64,000 nucleotides of DNA from JAAYJM01 sp964498585 (GTDB taxonomy: Bacteria > Bacteroidota > Ignavibacteria > Kapaibacteriales > UBA2268): positions 38,241 to 102,240 of the forward strand of contig CAZCHH010000003.1 of assembly GCA_964498585.1 (NCBI GenBank). The letters run 5' to 3'. The position numbers and the translations under genes were made by a program. Below, in pieces: positions 29,104 through 38,905 of this stretch; the stretch's first letter is position 1, and every line of letters begins with the position of its first letter. The notes below the pieces were generated by a model that saw only the letters and a program-made list of their open reading frames with translations, was not told where the DNA came from and ran no database searches.

Positions 29104-29916
29104 ATGATAACAATTGAAAATGTACACAAGAAATTTAATCCGGGCACAATAAATGAAGTTTATGCTTTGCGTGGAGTCAATTTAAATGTCAAAGAAGGTG
29201 ATTTTGTAACTATTATTGGAACCAACGGAAGTGGAAAAACTACATTACTTAATGCAATTGCTGGTTCTTTTTTCCCTGATGCAGGCAAAATCAAAATAGA
29301 TAGCAATGATGTTTCATTTAATCCTGATTTTAAAAGGGCAAAACATATTGCCCGTGTTTTTCAAAATCCTTTTACAGGAACTTCAGCCAATATGTCAATA
29401 GCAGAAAATTTGCATATTGCTTATTTACGTAATCATCATAAAAAGCCCAAGCTTGGATTAAGCAAACATCAGCTTTCTTTTTTTAAAGAAGAAGTAAAAT
29501 ATTTAGAAATGCAGCTTGAAGAACGCTTGCAAGATACCATTGGAACTCTATCTGGCGGACAGCGTCAGGCACTTACTTTGCTTATGGCGGTTATCAACAA
29601 ACCAAAAGTACTACTTCTTGATGAACACACTGCTGCCCTTGACCCAAAATCTGCAGCCCAAGTAATGAAATTAACTAATCACTTCGTTGAAAAATATAAT
29701 CTTACAACGATTATGATTACTCATTCTATGCAGCAAGCTCTTGATTTCGGTAACCGAACTATTATGATGCACAAAGGACAGATTATTGATGACATTCCAT
29801 TAAATGAAAAAAAATGGCTTACTGTTGATGATTTATTAGAAAAATTCAATAATATTCGCAAAAATGAAATGTTAAATCAAGAGATGCTATCTGAACTTAC
29901 AAGCGTTTATACCTGA
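29104..29916 (+). CDS. ABC transporter ATP-binding protein (COG1101-like), orphan
   Basis: 270 residues. Walker A GTNGSGKTTL (about 39-48), signature LSGGQRQALTLLMA, Walker B VLLLDEHTAALDP and switch His in MITHSMQQAL are all present. The DEHTAALDP variant and the GNRTIMMHKGQIIDD segment match the family that pairs with a LivM/BtuC-like permease and a periplasmic ABC-substrate-binding protein. No permease or binding protein gene is next to it, so its partners must be elsewhere. Confidence 0.9.
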   Translation: MITIENVHKKFNPGTINEVYALRGVNLNVKEGDFVTIIGTNGSGKTTLLNAIAGSFFPDAGKIKIDSNDVSFNPDFKRAKHIARVFQNPFTGTSANMSIAENLHIAYLRNHHKKPKLGLSKHQLSFFKEEVKYLEMQLEERLQDTIGTLSGGQRQALTLLMAVINKPKVLLLDEHTAALDPKSAAQVMKLTNHFVEKYNLTTIMITHSMQQALDFGNRTIMMHKGQIIDDIPLNEKKWLTVDDLLEKFNNIRKNEMLNQEMLSELTSVYT

Positions 29917-30168
29917 TTAGATTTAACAAATTTTTTTAAGTTTTTGCTAAAATGACTTGTGAGATTCCTCGCTGCGTTCCTAATAAACTACTTCGGCTTT
30001 TGTTGCACGTAAATATATGTAAAACATATAATTATAATAATTTCATTCCTAAACAGTAGTCATCGGATGACTGGCAGTCTTCCGATGACTAAAAAGTTCA
30101 TTTCACTAAAAGTAAAAGTCTTCGTTTATATTTGCCTCAGAATTACAATTTTAAAAACTCATCATAAT
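29917..30168. repeat. GATGACT hairpin repeat in intergenic region
   Basis: Between convergent genes. A 15-bp-arm hairpin lies at 30058-30090 (AGTCATCGGATGACT, loop GGC, AGTCTTCCGATGACT, one mismatch), a member of the family also at 34965, 36302 and 38665. A partial ~80-bp palindrome arm is at about 29955-29982. No gene seen. Confidence 0.7.
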
Positions 30169-32142
30169 TTACAACTGAAATGAAGCACCAATTATGAAAG
30201 CCCGCTGTGGCATTGGATAATTTTTGATTATTTCATATTTTTCATTGAAAACGTTTAATGCTTCTGCCCGCAATTCAATTTTGTATTCGTTTATTTTAAT
30301 CGTCTTTGAAAAGAAAAGATTTGTAATAAAATTCGAGGGTATTACTGATTCCTTTGAATTATCTGCGATTGAATAAACAAAACTGGTATAGTTAAGCAAC
30401 ATCCCAAGATAATAACCATCAATATTAAAAACACAATTTGCATTTAATAGTTCTTTAGGAGTGTAAACAATTTGCCTGCCTTTTAAAACAGAATTTTCGC
30501 TTTCGTCTGTGGTAGCTTGCAATGTGTATGCAATTTTCAAATCTATAAAATCGAAAAGAGAATCGTTTGAAATTGCAAATTCAATGCCTTTCGAAATCGC
30601 TTTTTTTATATTCATCGCCTCCCATGTAATTGGGCTTGTTGCAGTTGAAACAATTAAATCCTTCGTTATTATATTAAAAACATCTAAACCGACTTTAAAA
30701 CCAAATACTTTTGAATTTGCTCCAATATTAAATGAAGTGGATTTTTCCGTTTTCAAATTTGTTGAACCATAATTTAAATAATACATTTCGTTAAAACTCG
30801 GAGTGCGGTAATTGCTTGATACTGTGAACTTTAGCTCTAACGGAAAATTGTTTGCAGATATTAATGCACCGAGCATCGGAGATAATGTAGGAGAAAAATT
30901 TTCAACCCCATCAATGCGGAATCCGGTAAAGGCATTGCTCGTAAGCAATTCAGTATTATAAATTTGAAAATCATAATTGGAATAAAAACCAATGCTATTC
31001 CTTTTAATGTAATCACCTACATTTTTCTGCAACATATTTCCACGCAAATCAGAAAAAGCTCCTTCCAAACCAACTTGCAAATTAGATTTTTTCTTTAAAA
31101 GATTGAAATTTAAATTGAACTTTATATCTCTGCTCGTGAAGTCAGTTTTTTTTAGTTCACTTGTAAATTTATCCAAATCAACAAAGTTGAAATTTGAAAG
31201 CTTACCATAAACTGAAAATGAAATATTGCTGTTTTCAGAAAGAAAATAAGAATATTTTAAGGAACTGAGAAAGTCTTTTTCTTTGAGCCGTGCAACAGAA
31301 TTTTCGATTGCTCCCTGAACGACAGCACCGGGCGAGCCACGCTCCGAACTTCTAATTAGAAAAAATCCATTAAGTTTGGAATTTTCAAACAAAGCACTTG
31401 CATTCAATCCACCCGAAATATTTTCAAAGTCAGCATTTTCGCGTTTTACTTCTTTTTCCTCGCCAAAATGAATCACATTAATAGGATAATTTCCTTTTGA
31501 ACTTTGGTATTCAATCAAACCAGATATGCTAACAATTTTTATTGGAACAGAAATACTTGCAGCAGTTGATAAATCGTAAAAAGAACCATATTTGCTTTCT
31601 ACTTTATATGATAGTTTATTGCTGTGTTTAGTGTTAATTTCAATTACACCGCCGATAGCACCAGTTCCATATATAGCAGAAAGGCCACCTTTGGAAATAC
31701 TGATATTCTCTACAATTTTCATCGGAAGCAGAGATAAATCGAAAGTGGAATTTTGCGAGGAATTGAGTGTAATGCCGTCAAGTTGTATTAATGTATGCTG
31801 AGCATTAGTTCCGCGGATAGAAACAGTTTTCAGCCCAGCCAAACCGCCATAGTTTTTCACGAAGAGACCTGGCGAAATATTGATTATATCGCTAAGTTGC
31901 ATCGGTGATATAAGGTTGAAATAATCCGATTCAATTTTTGTATTTGATGTGTATTTGATTGATGTGTTGTTATCTTCTGCTTTTGCTTCTACTTTTATTT
32001 CTGGAAACTGTTTAACAATAGAATCACTAAGTATATCAAAGTTATTTGGCTCAGCATTTAAGGAAATTGAAAGAAAGAAAAGGAGAAAGATTAGTGATAA
32101 TAATTTTGAAATAGAAATTCCATAAAAATTTCTCCTTTTCAA
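30169..32142 (-). CDS. TonB-dependent outer-membrane receptor (BtuB-like)
   Basis: About 657 residues. A plug domain starts near residue 70 (LSDIINISPGLFVKNYGG, SIRGTNAQHTLIQLDGI, GAIGGVIEINT), followed by a long barrel ending in RAFIIGASFQL with C-terminal aromatic/Leu. It imports a scarce ligand such as cobalamin or a chelate using TonB energy; the ligand is not evident. The start is uncertain. TTG at 32142 gives a good signal peptide (KRRNF then a hydrophobic run to SLNAE). The only nearby ATG with AGGAG, at 32123, is in another frame and stops after ten codons. Upstream in-frame sequence is translated repeat DNA, not protein. Confidence 0.85.
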   Translation of the reverse strand: MKRRNFYGISISKLLSLIFLLFFLSISLNAEPNNFDILSDSIVKQFPEIKVEAKAEDNNTSIKYTSNTKIESDYFNLISPMQLSDIINISPGLFVKNYGGLAGLKTVSIRGTNAQHTLIQLDGITLNSSQNSTFDLSLLPMKIVENISISKGGLSAIYGTGAIGGVIEINTKHSNKLSYKVESKYGSFYDLSTAASISVPIKIVSISGLIEYQSSKGNYPINVIHFGEEKEVKRENADFENISGGLNASALFENSKLNGFFLIRSSERGSPGAVVQGAIENSVARLKEKDFLSSLKYSYFLSENSNISFSVYGKLSNFNFVDLDKFTSELKKTDFTSRDIKFNLNFNLLKKKSNLQVGLEGAFSDLRGNMLQKNVGDYIKRNSIGFYSNYDFQIYNTELLTSNAFTGFRIDGVENFSPTLSPMLGALISANNFPLELKFTVSSNYRTPSFNEMYYLNYGSTNLKTEKSTSFNIGANSKVFGFKVGLDVFNIITKDLIVSTATSPITWEAMNIKKAISKGIEFAISNDSLFDFIDLKIAYTLQATTDESENSVLKGRQIVYTPKELLNANCVFNIDGYYLGMLLNYTSFVYSIADNSKESVIPSNFITNLFFSKTIKINEYKIELRAEALNVFNEKYEIIKNYPMPQRAFIIGASFQL

Positions 32143-32660
32143 GTTGAACTTGGGAAGGAGTGGAAACAATGGTGTCATTCCGAGCGGAGCGAGGAATCTC
32201 ACAAGTATTTGATACCACAAGAATAGAGATTCTTCACTTCGTTCAGAATGACATCTTTTCTTGTCATTCTGACGGATGTCAGAATCCATCTTGGAAAAGC
32301 AAGCGAGCTTACTCGCTTGATACATTTGGGCAAGTCCGAATGTATTAATGAAATAGCTAATATAGAATATCGACTGAACAAAAATAAGATGGATTCTGAC
32401 ATCCGTCAGAATGACATATTTAGTGATGTCATCTTCATTTAAATAAAGGTCTTCCTTCATTGAGGATTCAGAATGACAAGTAAAAAACAAAATATATTTT
32501 ATAAATCTAATTAAAATCATCAAACAAATAATTCGCAACTAAAAATTATTCAAATTTAAGAAAATTAAATGAAAATCTTATGTTTGGCTTCAATTTCTAT
32601 TTCTGTTTAAGAAAATAAAGATTAAATTTGTATTTTATTAAAAAAGAAAAAGATAAGTAA
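32143..32660. repeat. Divergent intergenic region built of repeats
   Basis: No gene seen. A CTTGGGAAGGAG arm abuts the TonB-receptor start (about 32134-32160); then a full ~80-bp palindrome (32173-32253), a TTCTGACGGATGTCAGAA hairpin (about 32263-32290), an AAGCAAGCGAGCTTACTCGCTT hairpin (about 32297-32320), a second TTCTGACATCCGTCAGAA (about 32393-32412) and a TTTAAATAAAGGTCTTC copy (about 32437-32476). Confidence 0.7.
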
Positions 32661-34202
32661 ATGGTAAAAAGCAGCAGCCCTTCAAAATTCAGTTTTAATA
32701 AAATTGTTCTTAAATTTTTAGATTATGTAGAAATAATTGGAAATAAACTTCCGCATCCGGCAACGATTTTTGCTTTACTAGCTATAATTGTTGTAATTTT
32801 ATCTTGGATTGCAGCAATGCTTGATTTCACTGCAATTCATCCAATAAGTAAGGAAGTAATCAAGGTATCTAACTTATTGAGTGGCGATGGAATACGCTGG
32901 ATTTACACAAACGTAATAAATAATTTCGTAGAATTTCCTCCTTTGGGCTACGTGCTTGTGGTAATGATTGGAATAGGAGTAGCAGAAGGTTCCGGCTTAT
33001 TCAACATAATGATAAGAGCGTTGGTTTTGGGCGCTCCGCCAAAGTTACTAACGGGTTCTATTGTGCTTGCCGGCATTTTATCTCATATCGCTTCTGAAGC
33101 CGGATACGTAATTTTAATTCCACTTGGTGCTTTAATTTTCAATGCGGTTGGGAGGCATCCTATGGCTGGTCTTGCAGCAGCTTTCTGTGGAGTGAGCGGT
33201 GCCTTTGGTGCGAGTTTTTTAATTGGTGCTGACGAACAAATTTTGGCTGGACTTTCCACTCCGGCAGCTCAAATCCTGCATCCTGAAATGGTTATTAATC
33301 CAGCTGTTAATTTTTATTTTATGTTCTTTTCTGCCTTTTTTATTATTCTTGCTGGAATCTGGATAACTGAAAAAATTGTAGAACCGCGTCTTGGAAAATA
33401 TAGCGGGGCAGCCCCACAAATTGCGATAGACCAGCTTAAGCCGTTAGAAAAAAAGGGCTTAAAATGGGCTTTGATTAGCTTGCTTTTTGTAATTGCAATT
33501 CTGGCAATTACGATTATTCCTGAAAACGGGCTATTGCGTAATCCAACTGATGGTTCAATTTTACGTTCTCCATTCTTCGATGGAATAATAATTGGTATTG
33601 TGTTGTTCTTTATATTTCCCGGTTTAGTTTATGGAATAATAGTGGGAACAATAAAAAACGATAGGGATACAATCAAACATATCTCTCATTCAATAGCTGA
33701 TTTATCCGGTTACATAGTGCTTGTGTTTTTCGCTGCACAATTTGTTTACTTTTTCAAACATAGTAATCTTGGAATTATTTTAGCAATAAACGGTGCTGAT
33801 TGGCTACAAAGCATAAATTTAACTGGAATACCGCTTATTGTTGGTTTTGTTTTGCTTTGTGCTTTTATTAATCTCTTTATGGGGAGTGCATCGGCTAAAT
33901 GGGCAATTATGGCGCCAGTATTTATACCAATGTTTATGCTTCTGGGCTACCACCCCGGACTTACGCAGGCAGCTTTTAGAATAGGTGATTCCGTTACAAA
34001 TATAATAACACCGATGATGAGCTATTTTGCATTGATAGTTACTTTTTCACAAAAATACGATGAAAAATACGGCATTGGAACCATTATTTCTACTATGCTG
34101 CCCTATTCTATTGTTTTCACAATTGGCTGGCTAATAATTTTAGTTATATGGATTTTACTTGGTCTCCCAGTAGGACCAGATGGACCTTTGTATTTGAAGT
34201 AA
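32661..34202 (+). CDS. AbgT-family transporter
   Basis: 513 residues, polytopic inner-membrane protein with about 12 hydrophobic segments. Begins like AbgT/MtrF (FLDYVEIIGNKLPHPATIFALL) and keeps the family signatures GVAEGSGLF, IASEAGYVILIPLGA, FCGVSGAFGASF and, near the end, FMGSASAKWAIMAPVFIPM. Family members take up p-aminobenzoyl-glutamate or export sulfonamides, driven by proton motive force. The neighbours give no clue to substrate. Confidence 0.93.
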   Translation: MVKSSSPSKFSFNKIVLKFLDYVEIIGNKLPHPATIFALLAIIVVILSWIAAMLDFTAIHPISKEVIKVSNLLSGDGIRWIYTNVINNFVEFPPLGYVLVVMIGIGVAEGSGLFNIMIRALVLGAPPKLLTGSIVLAGILSHIASEAGYVILIPLGALIFNAVGRHPMAGLAAAFCGVSGAFGASFLIGADEQILAGLSTPAAQILHPEMVINPAVNFYFMFFSAFFIILAGIWITEKIVEPRLGKYSGAAPQIAIDQLKPLEKKGLKWALISLLFVIAILAITIIPENGLLRNPTDGSILRSPFFDGIIIGIVLFFIFPGLVYGIIVGTIKNDRDTIKHISHSIADLSGYIVLVFFAAQFVYFFKHSNLGIILAINGADWLQSINLTGIPLIVGFVLLCAFINLFMGSASAKWAIMAPVFIPMFMLLGYHPGLTQAAFRIGDSVTNIITPMMSYFALIVTFSQKYDEKYGIGTIISTMLPYSIVFTIGWLIILVIWILLGLPVGPDGPLYLK

Positions 34203-34233
34203 ACATATTTTTTCCACTAATTAAAATAAACCT

Positions 34234-34671
34234 ATGTATAATAATCTTTTTAAAATCTTAAGCATATACTTACTTGCATTATCACTATTTTCTTGTAGCG
34301 ATTCTAATTCAAATGAATCAATATCTCCGATTTATAATCAGTGGCAGCGTCATATAGTTGAAAATGATACTCTACAATTTAATTGTAATTTAACTTTCAA
34401 CTAAAACAGCACTTTTAATTTTGTTGTAAATGATACCGTTAAAGGACATATCAATACAACAATCGATTATGAACTGCTTCCGGGAAATAAAATGAAATTC
34501 TTTTCTGACAATGAATGTCAAAATGAGGCAGTTTATAATTATACTTTTACAAATAATAATTCAACTTTAGTATTGCAATCAGTAATAGAGGATTGCCAAG
34601 CTAGAATGTTTATTTTTAGATGGGGAATGGACACTTCTACCTCAGGATTAGAAGTAATAAGGAAAAGTTAA
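34234..34671 (+). pseudogene. Small lipoprotein gene with one in-frame stop
   Basis: ATG 34234 opens a lipoprotein signal (ILSIYLLALSLFSCSDSN, Cys near 21). After 56 codons a TAA at 34402-34404 interrupts, where a CAA (Gln) would fit FN-Q-NSTFNF. The same frame then runs clean for 89 codons (residues NSTFNFVVNDTVKGHINTTI, later MKFFSDNECQNEAVYNYTF) to a stop at 34671. The coding character is the same on both sides, so a single C-to-T change or sequencing error best explains it. Family not recognised; resembles small META/lipocalin-like lipoproteins only in size. Confidence 0.72.
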
Positions 34672-35005
34672 GTTTAAGTAAGAGTAGTTTTATACCAAAC
34701 CGCTAACTAAAAGTGCAAAATCAAAATGTCAATCCGAACCCCCTTATAAAAGAAGACTTTTATTTAAATAGAGAATGACCGACAAAAGTAAAGATGTCAT
34801 TGGTAACGAAGTGTTGAATCTCAAGTATAGATGTAACAATGACTTGTGAGATTCCTCGCTACGTCCGGAATGACATAATATATTGCTATTATTGTAAGCG
34901 GTTTGATATTAACTGTAAAGTCTGAAATATGAGTGTATCTATTTGAACAATAAAAATTTTTTTGTCGGATGACTGGCAGTCATCCGATGATTGAAATAAT
35001 AAATA
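34672..35005. repeat. Intergenic repeats between convergent genes
   Basis: No gene seen. A TTATAAAAGAAGACTTTTATT copy (about 34742-34775), a full ~80-bp palindrome (34795-34874) and a GATGACT hairpin (34965-34987, TCGGATGACT/AGTCATCCGA with GGC loop) that lies 18 bp past the buk stop and may end its transcript. Confidence 0.7.
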
Positions 35006-36076
35006 TTATTTGTAAACTTTTACTTCAATTTCACCAATAGAAGAATAATAAACACTTTCAGCAAGAGCTTGCATTTCATCTTCACCGGGATAAATTTTAA
35101 TAGGAGCAAGGAAAGCAACACGTTCTTTTAACCATTCGTTTAGCATATCAGAATAAGCTAAACCGCCAGTAACAAGTATTGCATCAATTTTGCCGCAAAG
35201 GACAGTAGCCGCAGCACCAACTTCTTTAGCTATCTGATAAGCCATAGCTTCGTAAACTTTTTTGTATTCTTCATCTCCGGCAGCGGCTTTATCTTCAACA
35301 TCTTTTGCATTATTTGTTCCGAGATATGCAACCATACCACCTTTGCCGGTCAGATGTTTTAAAATTTCCGGAAGAGTGTATTTTTGAGAGAAACAAAGCT
35401 TAGCCAGTCCAGACACAGGAAGGGAGCCAGTGCGTTCAGGTGAAAAAGGTCCATCACCATTAAGGGCATTATTTACATCAATAACACGTCCGTTCTTGTG
35501 AACTCCAACAGAAATACCACCACCAAGATGAACAACAATTAAGCTTAATTCTTCATATTTTTTATTAATATCGCGGGCATATCTGCGAGCAACAGCTTTT
35601 TGATTTAATGCGTGAAAAATACTGACGCGAGGAATTTCCGGGCTTCCTGAAAAACGAGCAATGTCGTCCATTTCGTCAACAACAACCGGGTCAACGATAT
35701 ATGCTTTTGTATTGTTTCCTATAGTTTTTGCTATTTCATTTGCAATAATGCCACCGAGATTGGAAGCATGTTCACCCATTATTTCTTTTTTTAAATCTGC
35801 TATTAATAACTCATTTACTAAATAAACACCACCGGGAATTGGTTTTAGCAAGCCGCCTCTACCAACAACAGCCCCAATTTCATTTAATTTAAAACCTGCT
35901 TCATTAATTGATTCAATAATTATTTTTTTACGAAAATCAAACTGGTCAATAATTTTTGGGTATGAAGATATTTCTTCAGATGAATGACGAAGTGTTTTTG
36001 TCCAAAGTGATTTTGTATCTTCATATACCGAGATTTTTGTTGAAGTAGAACCGGGATTGATTGCTAATATTTTCAT
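35006..36076 (-). CDS. buk: Butyrate kinase
   Basis: Converts butyryl-phosphate and ADP to butyrate and ATP (or the branched-chain equivalents). 356 residues of the acetokinase superfamily: phosphate loop NPGSTSTKISVY (7-18), VVGRGGLLKPIPGGVY, VVHLGGGISVGVHKNGRVID, GDGPFSPERTGSLP and the C-terminal LVTGGLAYSD. Together with ptb it can make ATP from an acyl-CoA. It is separated from ptb by 381 bp holding a hairpin, unlike the tight ptb-buk operons of clostridia. Confidence 0.94.
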   Translation of the reverse strand: MKILAINPGSTSTKISVYEDTKSLWTKTLRHSSEEISSYPKIIDQFDFRKKIIIESINEAGFKLNEIGAVVGRGGLLKPIPGGVYLVNELLIADLKKEIMGEHASNLGGIIANEIAKTIGNNTKAYIVDPVVVDEMDDIARFSGSPEIPRVSIFHALNQKAVARRYARDINKKYEELSLIVVHLGGGISVGVHKNGRVIDVNNALNGDGPFSPERTGSLPVSGLAKLCFSQKYTLPEILKHLTGKGGMVAYLGTNNAKDVEDKAAAGDEEYKKVYEAMAYQIAKEVGAAATVLCGKIDAILVTGGLAYSDMLNEWLKERVAFLAPIKIYPGEDEMQALAESVYYSSIGEIEVKVYK

Positions 36077-36457
36077 TGCTTTTCTTTAATTTATAAATAA
36101 TTTTCAATTTTATAGCTAATTTTAATTAAATTTTAAAATATAAATTACAAATTTAAGAATAAAAGTTCAATTTTTTACACAATAAAGAAAGATTTTAAAG
36201 AAAAATTAAAGAAAATTTTTATAATGAAATCGTTACTTTTGTCTTTCATTATGAAACGGATATAAATTAAGAAGTTTACTTTTGTGGAAATGAGCTTTTT
36301 TAGTCATAGGATGACTAACAGTCATCCTATGACTTCTCTTTTAAAAATATTTTTATAAATATATGTAATATATATAGTTAAGAGATTAAAAAGTTATAGC
36401 AGTTCATTCTTCGCTACGCTAAGTTAACAATTTTGGCACTTTCTTAAATAAAAAACA
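36077..36457. repeat. ptb-buk gap with perfect 33-bp hairpin
   Basis: Contains a perfect hairpin at 36302-36334: 15-bp arms AGTCATAGGATGACT and AGTCATCCTATGACT with loop AAC. In the other family members the middle is CGGA/TCCG; here both arms changed together to TAGGA/TCCTA, so pairing is kept. The rest is AT-rich; no gene seen. The hairpin may uncouple ptb and buk expression. Confidence 0.7.
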
Positions 36458-37357
36458 TTAACAAGAAGCAGCAGCAAGAGCAAGAGACATCATCTTGCTT
36501 TTTTCAGTATCCGCTCTTGAAGTAAGGACAATAGGAGCAGTAGCACCAAGAATGACAGCAGCAACAGAAGCACTACCAATATAAGTAAAACTTTTATATA
36601 AAATATTGCCAGCTTCAATGTCTGGAGTTAGCAATAAATCAGGGTCTCCAGCAACTTCGCTTTCTAATCCTTTATGCTTTGCTGCTTCTTTTGAAATAGC
36701 AACATCAAAAGCAAGCGGTCCGTCAATAATTGCATTTTTAAACTGTCCACGTTTATTCATCATAGTGATTAATGCAGCGTCAACGCAAGCGGGCATTTTG
36801 TAATTAACAGCTTCTACAGCAGCAAGCACTGCAATCTTTGGCTTATCAATTCCTAAATTATTAAACATATTTACAGAATTATTTACAATAGAAATTTTAT
36901 CTTCTAAAGAAGGAGCAACATTTTGAGCTGCATCAGTAACAGCAATCAGCTTATGATATCTTTTAGGGTCGAAGAAACCAATATGACTTAACAAATTGCC
37001 GCATCTTAAACCATTTTCTTTGTCAAGAATAGCTCTAAGGAATTCAGCAGTGCTAACAAGTCCTTTCATCATTATATGTGCCTTTTCTTCACGTATTAGC
37101 TTAACACATATTCGGCTTGCATTAGATGGATTTTTTTCCTCAATAATTTCAGTGCCGGTTAAATCAATATTAAATTTTTCGGCATTTTCTCTGATTTTTT
37201 TTGAATCTCCAACTAGAAGAGGGTCGCAAATACCATTTGCTTTTGCTGCGTAAATTGCTTCCAAGACATTGATATCTTCAGCAGCAGCAACTGCTACTCG
37301 CTTCTTGGGCTTTTGTTGTGCAATTTCTATGAAAATGTCCAGTTTATTAAGTTCCAT
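36458..37357 (-). CDS. ptb: Phosphate butyryl/acetyltransferase
   Basis: 299 residues of the Ptb/Pta family, exchanging CoA of butyryl-CoA for phosphate. Seen: an N-terminal KKRVAVAAAEDINVLEAI, VGDSKKIRE, HIMMKGLVSTAEFLRA, HIGFFDPKRYHKLIAVTDAA and the C-terminal IEAGNILYKSFTYIGSASVA motif. Pairs functionally with buk downstream. Starts 14 bp after the TauE/SafE gene. Confidence 0.93.
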   Translation of the reverse strand: MELNKLDIFIEIAQQKPKKRVAVAAAEDINVLEAIYAAKANGICDPLLVGDSKKIRENAEKFNIDLTGTEIIEEKNPSNASRICVKLIREEKAHIMMKGLVSTAEFLRAILDKENGLRCGNLLSHIGFFDPKRYHKLIAVTDAAQNVAPSLEDKISIVNNSVNMFNNLGIDKPKIAVLAAVEAVNYKMPACVDAALITMMNKRGQFKNAIIDGPLAFDVAISKEAAKHKGLESEVAGDPDLLLTPDIEAGNILYKSFTYIGSASVAAVILGATAPIVLTSRADTEKSKMMSLALAAASC

Positions 37358-37371
37358 TGTTACTCCGTATA

Positions 37372-38310
37372 TTATTTAAATATTTCTAAAATATAATTAA
37401 TTGCTAAGAAAAAAATACATATCCCAAGTATCCATTTAATGATTTTTGCTGGAATGTATTTTTGAATACTTGCTCCTATATACATTCCAATAAGACCTCC
37501 TATGCCAAAAAGCACACCAATCAGCCAATCAGGAGCAATAGTTAAAGTAGGATAAAAAGGAGATAAAAGCTGATAAAAACAAACACCGGCAACAGATGTT
37601 ATGAATGTTCCCATAAGTGCGGGCCCGGCAACAGTATAAACAGGTAATTTATAAAAAGCTATATAAATCGGTGCAATTATTGCTCCGCCGCCTATTCCAT
37701 AAGCTCCGCCAGCAATTCCTACTATAAAACTAATTATAAACATTGAAATAGTTGGAACTGTAAAGATTTCACCGTAGAATTCGTATTTTAATTCTTTGAA
37801 ATTGAATTTTTTTACTGATGAGCGTGGGAGTTGAAGCGAACCACCGTTTTGATTTGACTTGAAATTTTTTACTAATTCCTGAAAACGTTGTTCAGAATTA
37901 TTCTTATTATTGTTTTTTTTAAATATATCTTTAATTAGACGTAATCCTATATAAAGAAGTACGAAACCAGCAAAGATTTTAAAAATAGTAGGGTCAGAAA
38001 GTAGGTTTATTCTTATGAAAGCTCCTATGAAAACTCCGGGCAATGTCCCTGCTACTACAATCCAGGTAAGAGGCCAGACCATTCGCCCTTCTTTGATGTA
38101 TTTAAATACTCCACTTGGATTAGCAACTATGTTGTATAGTTGATTAGTTGAGCTAACAGCTGGACTTGTAAAACCAAGAACGCTCATTTGAAAGGGTAAA
38201 AGTAAAAATGCTCCAGAAATCCCACCAGTTGAAGTAAAGGTTGATATTACTAAAGCAACCAGTGGGGGAATTAACGGATGGACTTCTATTCCAGCAACTT
38301 CAAAAAACAT
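37372..38310 (-). CDS. TauE/SafE-family membrane permease
   Basis: 312 residues, about eight membrane segments in two halves around a hydrophilic loop (about 130-180). Each half carries a family motif: STFTSTGGISGAFLLLPFQ near the start and GIAGGAYGIGGGAIIAPI after the loop. Such permeases move sulfonates, sulfite or other organic anions. It starts 3 bp after the FtsL-like gene and ends 14 bp before ptb, forming one probable operon; export or import of an acid linked to ptb/buk is a guess. Confidence 0.88.
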   Translation of the reverse strand: MFFEVAGIEVHPLIPPLVALVISTFTSTGGISGAFLLLPFQMSVLGFTSPAVSSTNQLYNIVANPSGVFKYIKEGRMVWPLTWIVVAGTLPGVFIGAFIRINLLSDPTIFKIFAGFVLLYIGLRLIKDIFKKNNNKNNSEQRFQELVKNFKSNQNGGSLQLPRSSVKKFNFKELKYEFYGEIFTVPTISMFIISFIVGIAGGAYGIGGGAIIAPIYIAFYKLPVYTVAGPALMGTFITSVAGVCFYQLLSPFYPTLTIAPDWLIGVLFGIGGLIGMYIGASIQKYIPAKIIKWILGICIFFLAINYILEIFK

Positions 38311-38313
38311 ATC

Positions 38314-38604
38314 TTATTCTCTCAAATATATTGGTAGTTCCTCTGCTTTGACCATTCCAAGTTGCTTCTCTGCTATTTCTATTATGCGTGATGGTGATTG
38401 AATCTGATTAAGCCGGGTTTTCAAAATATTGTTGCTATTTCTTAATGACTCATAATTCTTGTCTAATATTTGATTCTGTTGTAATAGTTTGTTGATATAG
38501 ATTACATTGGCTACATAAAAAATCGTAAATGCTGAAACTATTGCTATTATTCCAAAAACTGTCCAGCGATTTACTAATTCTATGTATTGTTTTAAAACTG
38601 ACAC
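38314..38604 (-). CDS. FtsL/FtsB-like septum protein
   Basis: 96 residues: short cytoplasmic tail, one membrane helix (about 15-34, FGIIAIVSAFTIFYVANVI), a leucine-rich coiled coil (about 35-75) and the FtsL-type ending SPSRIIEIAEKQLGMVKAEE. Single-pass coiled-coil proteins of this kind join FtsQ/DivIB at the division septum. The start codon is GTG. The context is not a division cluster, and FtsB/DivIC remains an alternative name. Confidence 0.7.
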   Translation of the reverse strand: MSVLKQYIELVNRWTVFGIIAIVSAFTIFYVANVIYINKLLQQNQILDKNYESLRNSNNILKTRLNQIQSPSRIIEIAEKQLGMVKAEELPIYLRE

Positions 38605-38905
38605 TTTATTAATTGTTAATTGATAATTATATTTTTTTAAATTTCATATATCTCTATTGAATCTATTCATCCGATGACTCGAAGTCATCAGATGAATTAA
38701 TCAGTTTATATAATGTGAGTTATAAAATTCAATTTTATCTGTTATTATTAACAAAGTAAAGAATTTATATTATTAATTCCAAAAACTTGGTTCTTTACTG
38801 ACGCTTATAATGACAGAATTTATTATTTACACAAATTCTCTTTAAATGCAAGTTCTAATAAATCTGAGCAATTAAATCTTTCAAACTATAAAACAAATAA
38901 ACCAA
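38605..38905. repeat. Intergenic region with GATGACT hairpin
   Basis: A hairpin at 38665-38697 has arms ATTCATCCGATGACT and AGTCATCAGATGAAT with loop CGA and one mismatch. The rest is AT-rich leader for the FtsL-like gene and trailer of asnS; no gene seen. Confidence 0.65.

Noticed and set aside
32143..32538. N-terminal extension of the TonB receptor by up to 132 residues
   Set aside because: The extra residues are translations of the palindromic repeats (for example HSERSEESLF), not protein-like sequence.
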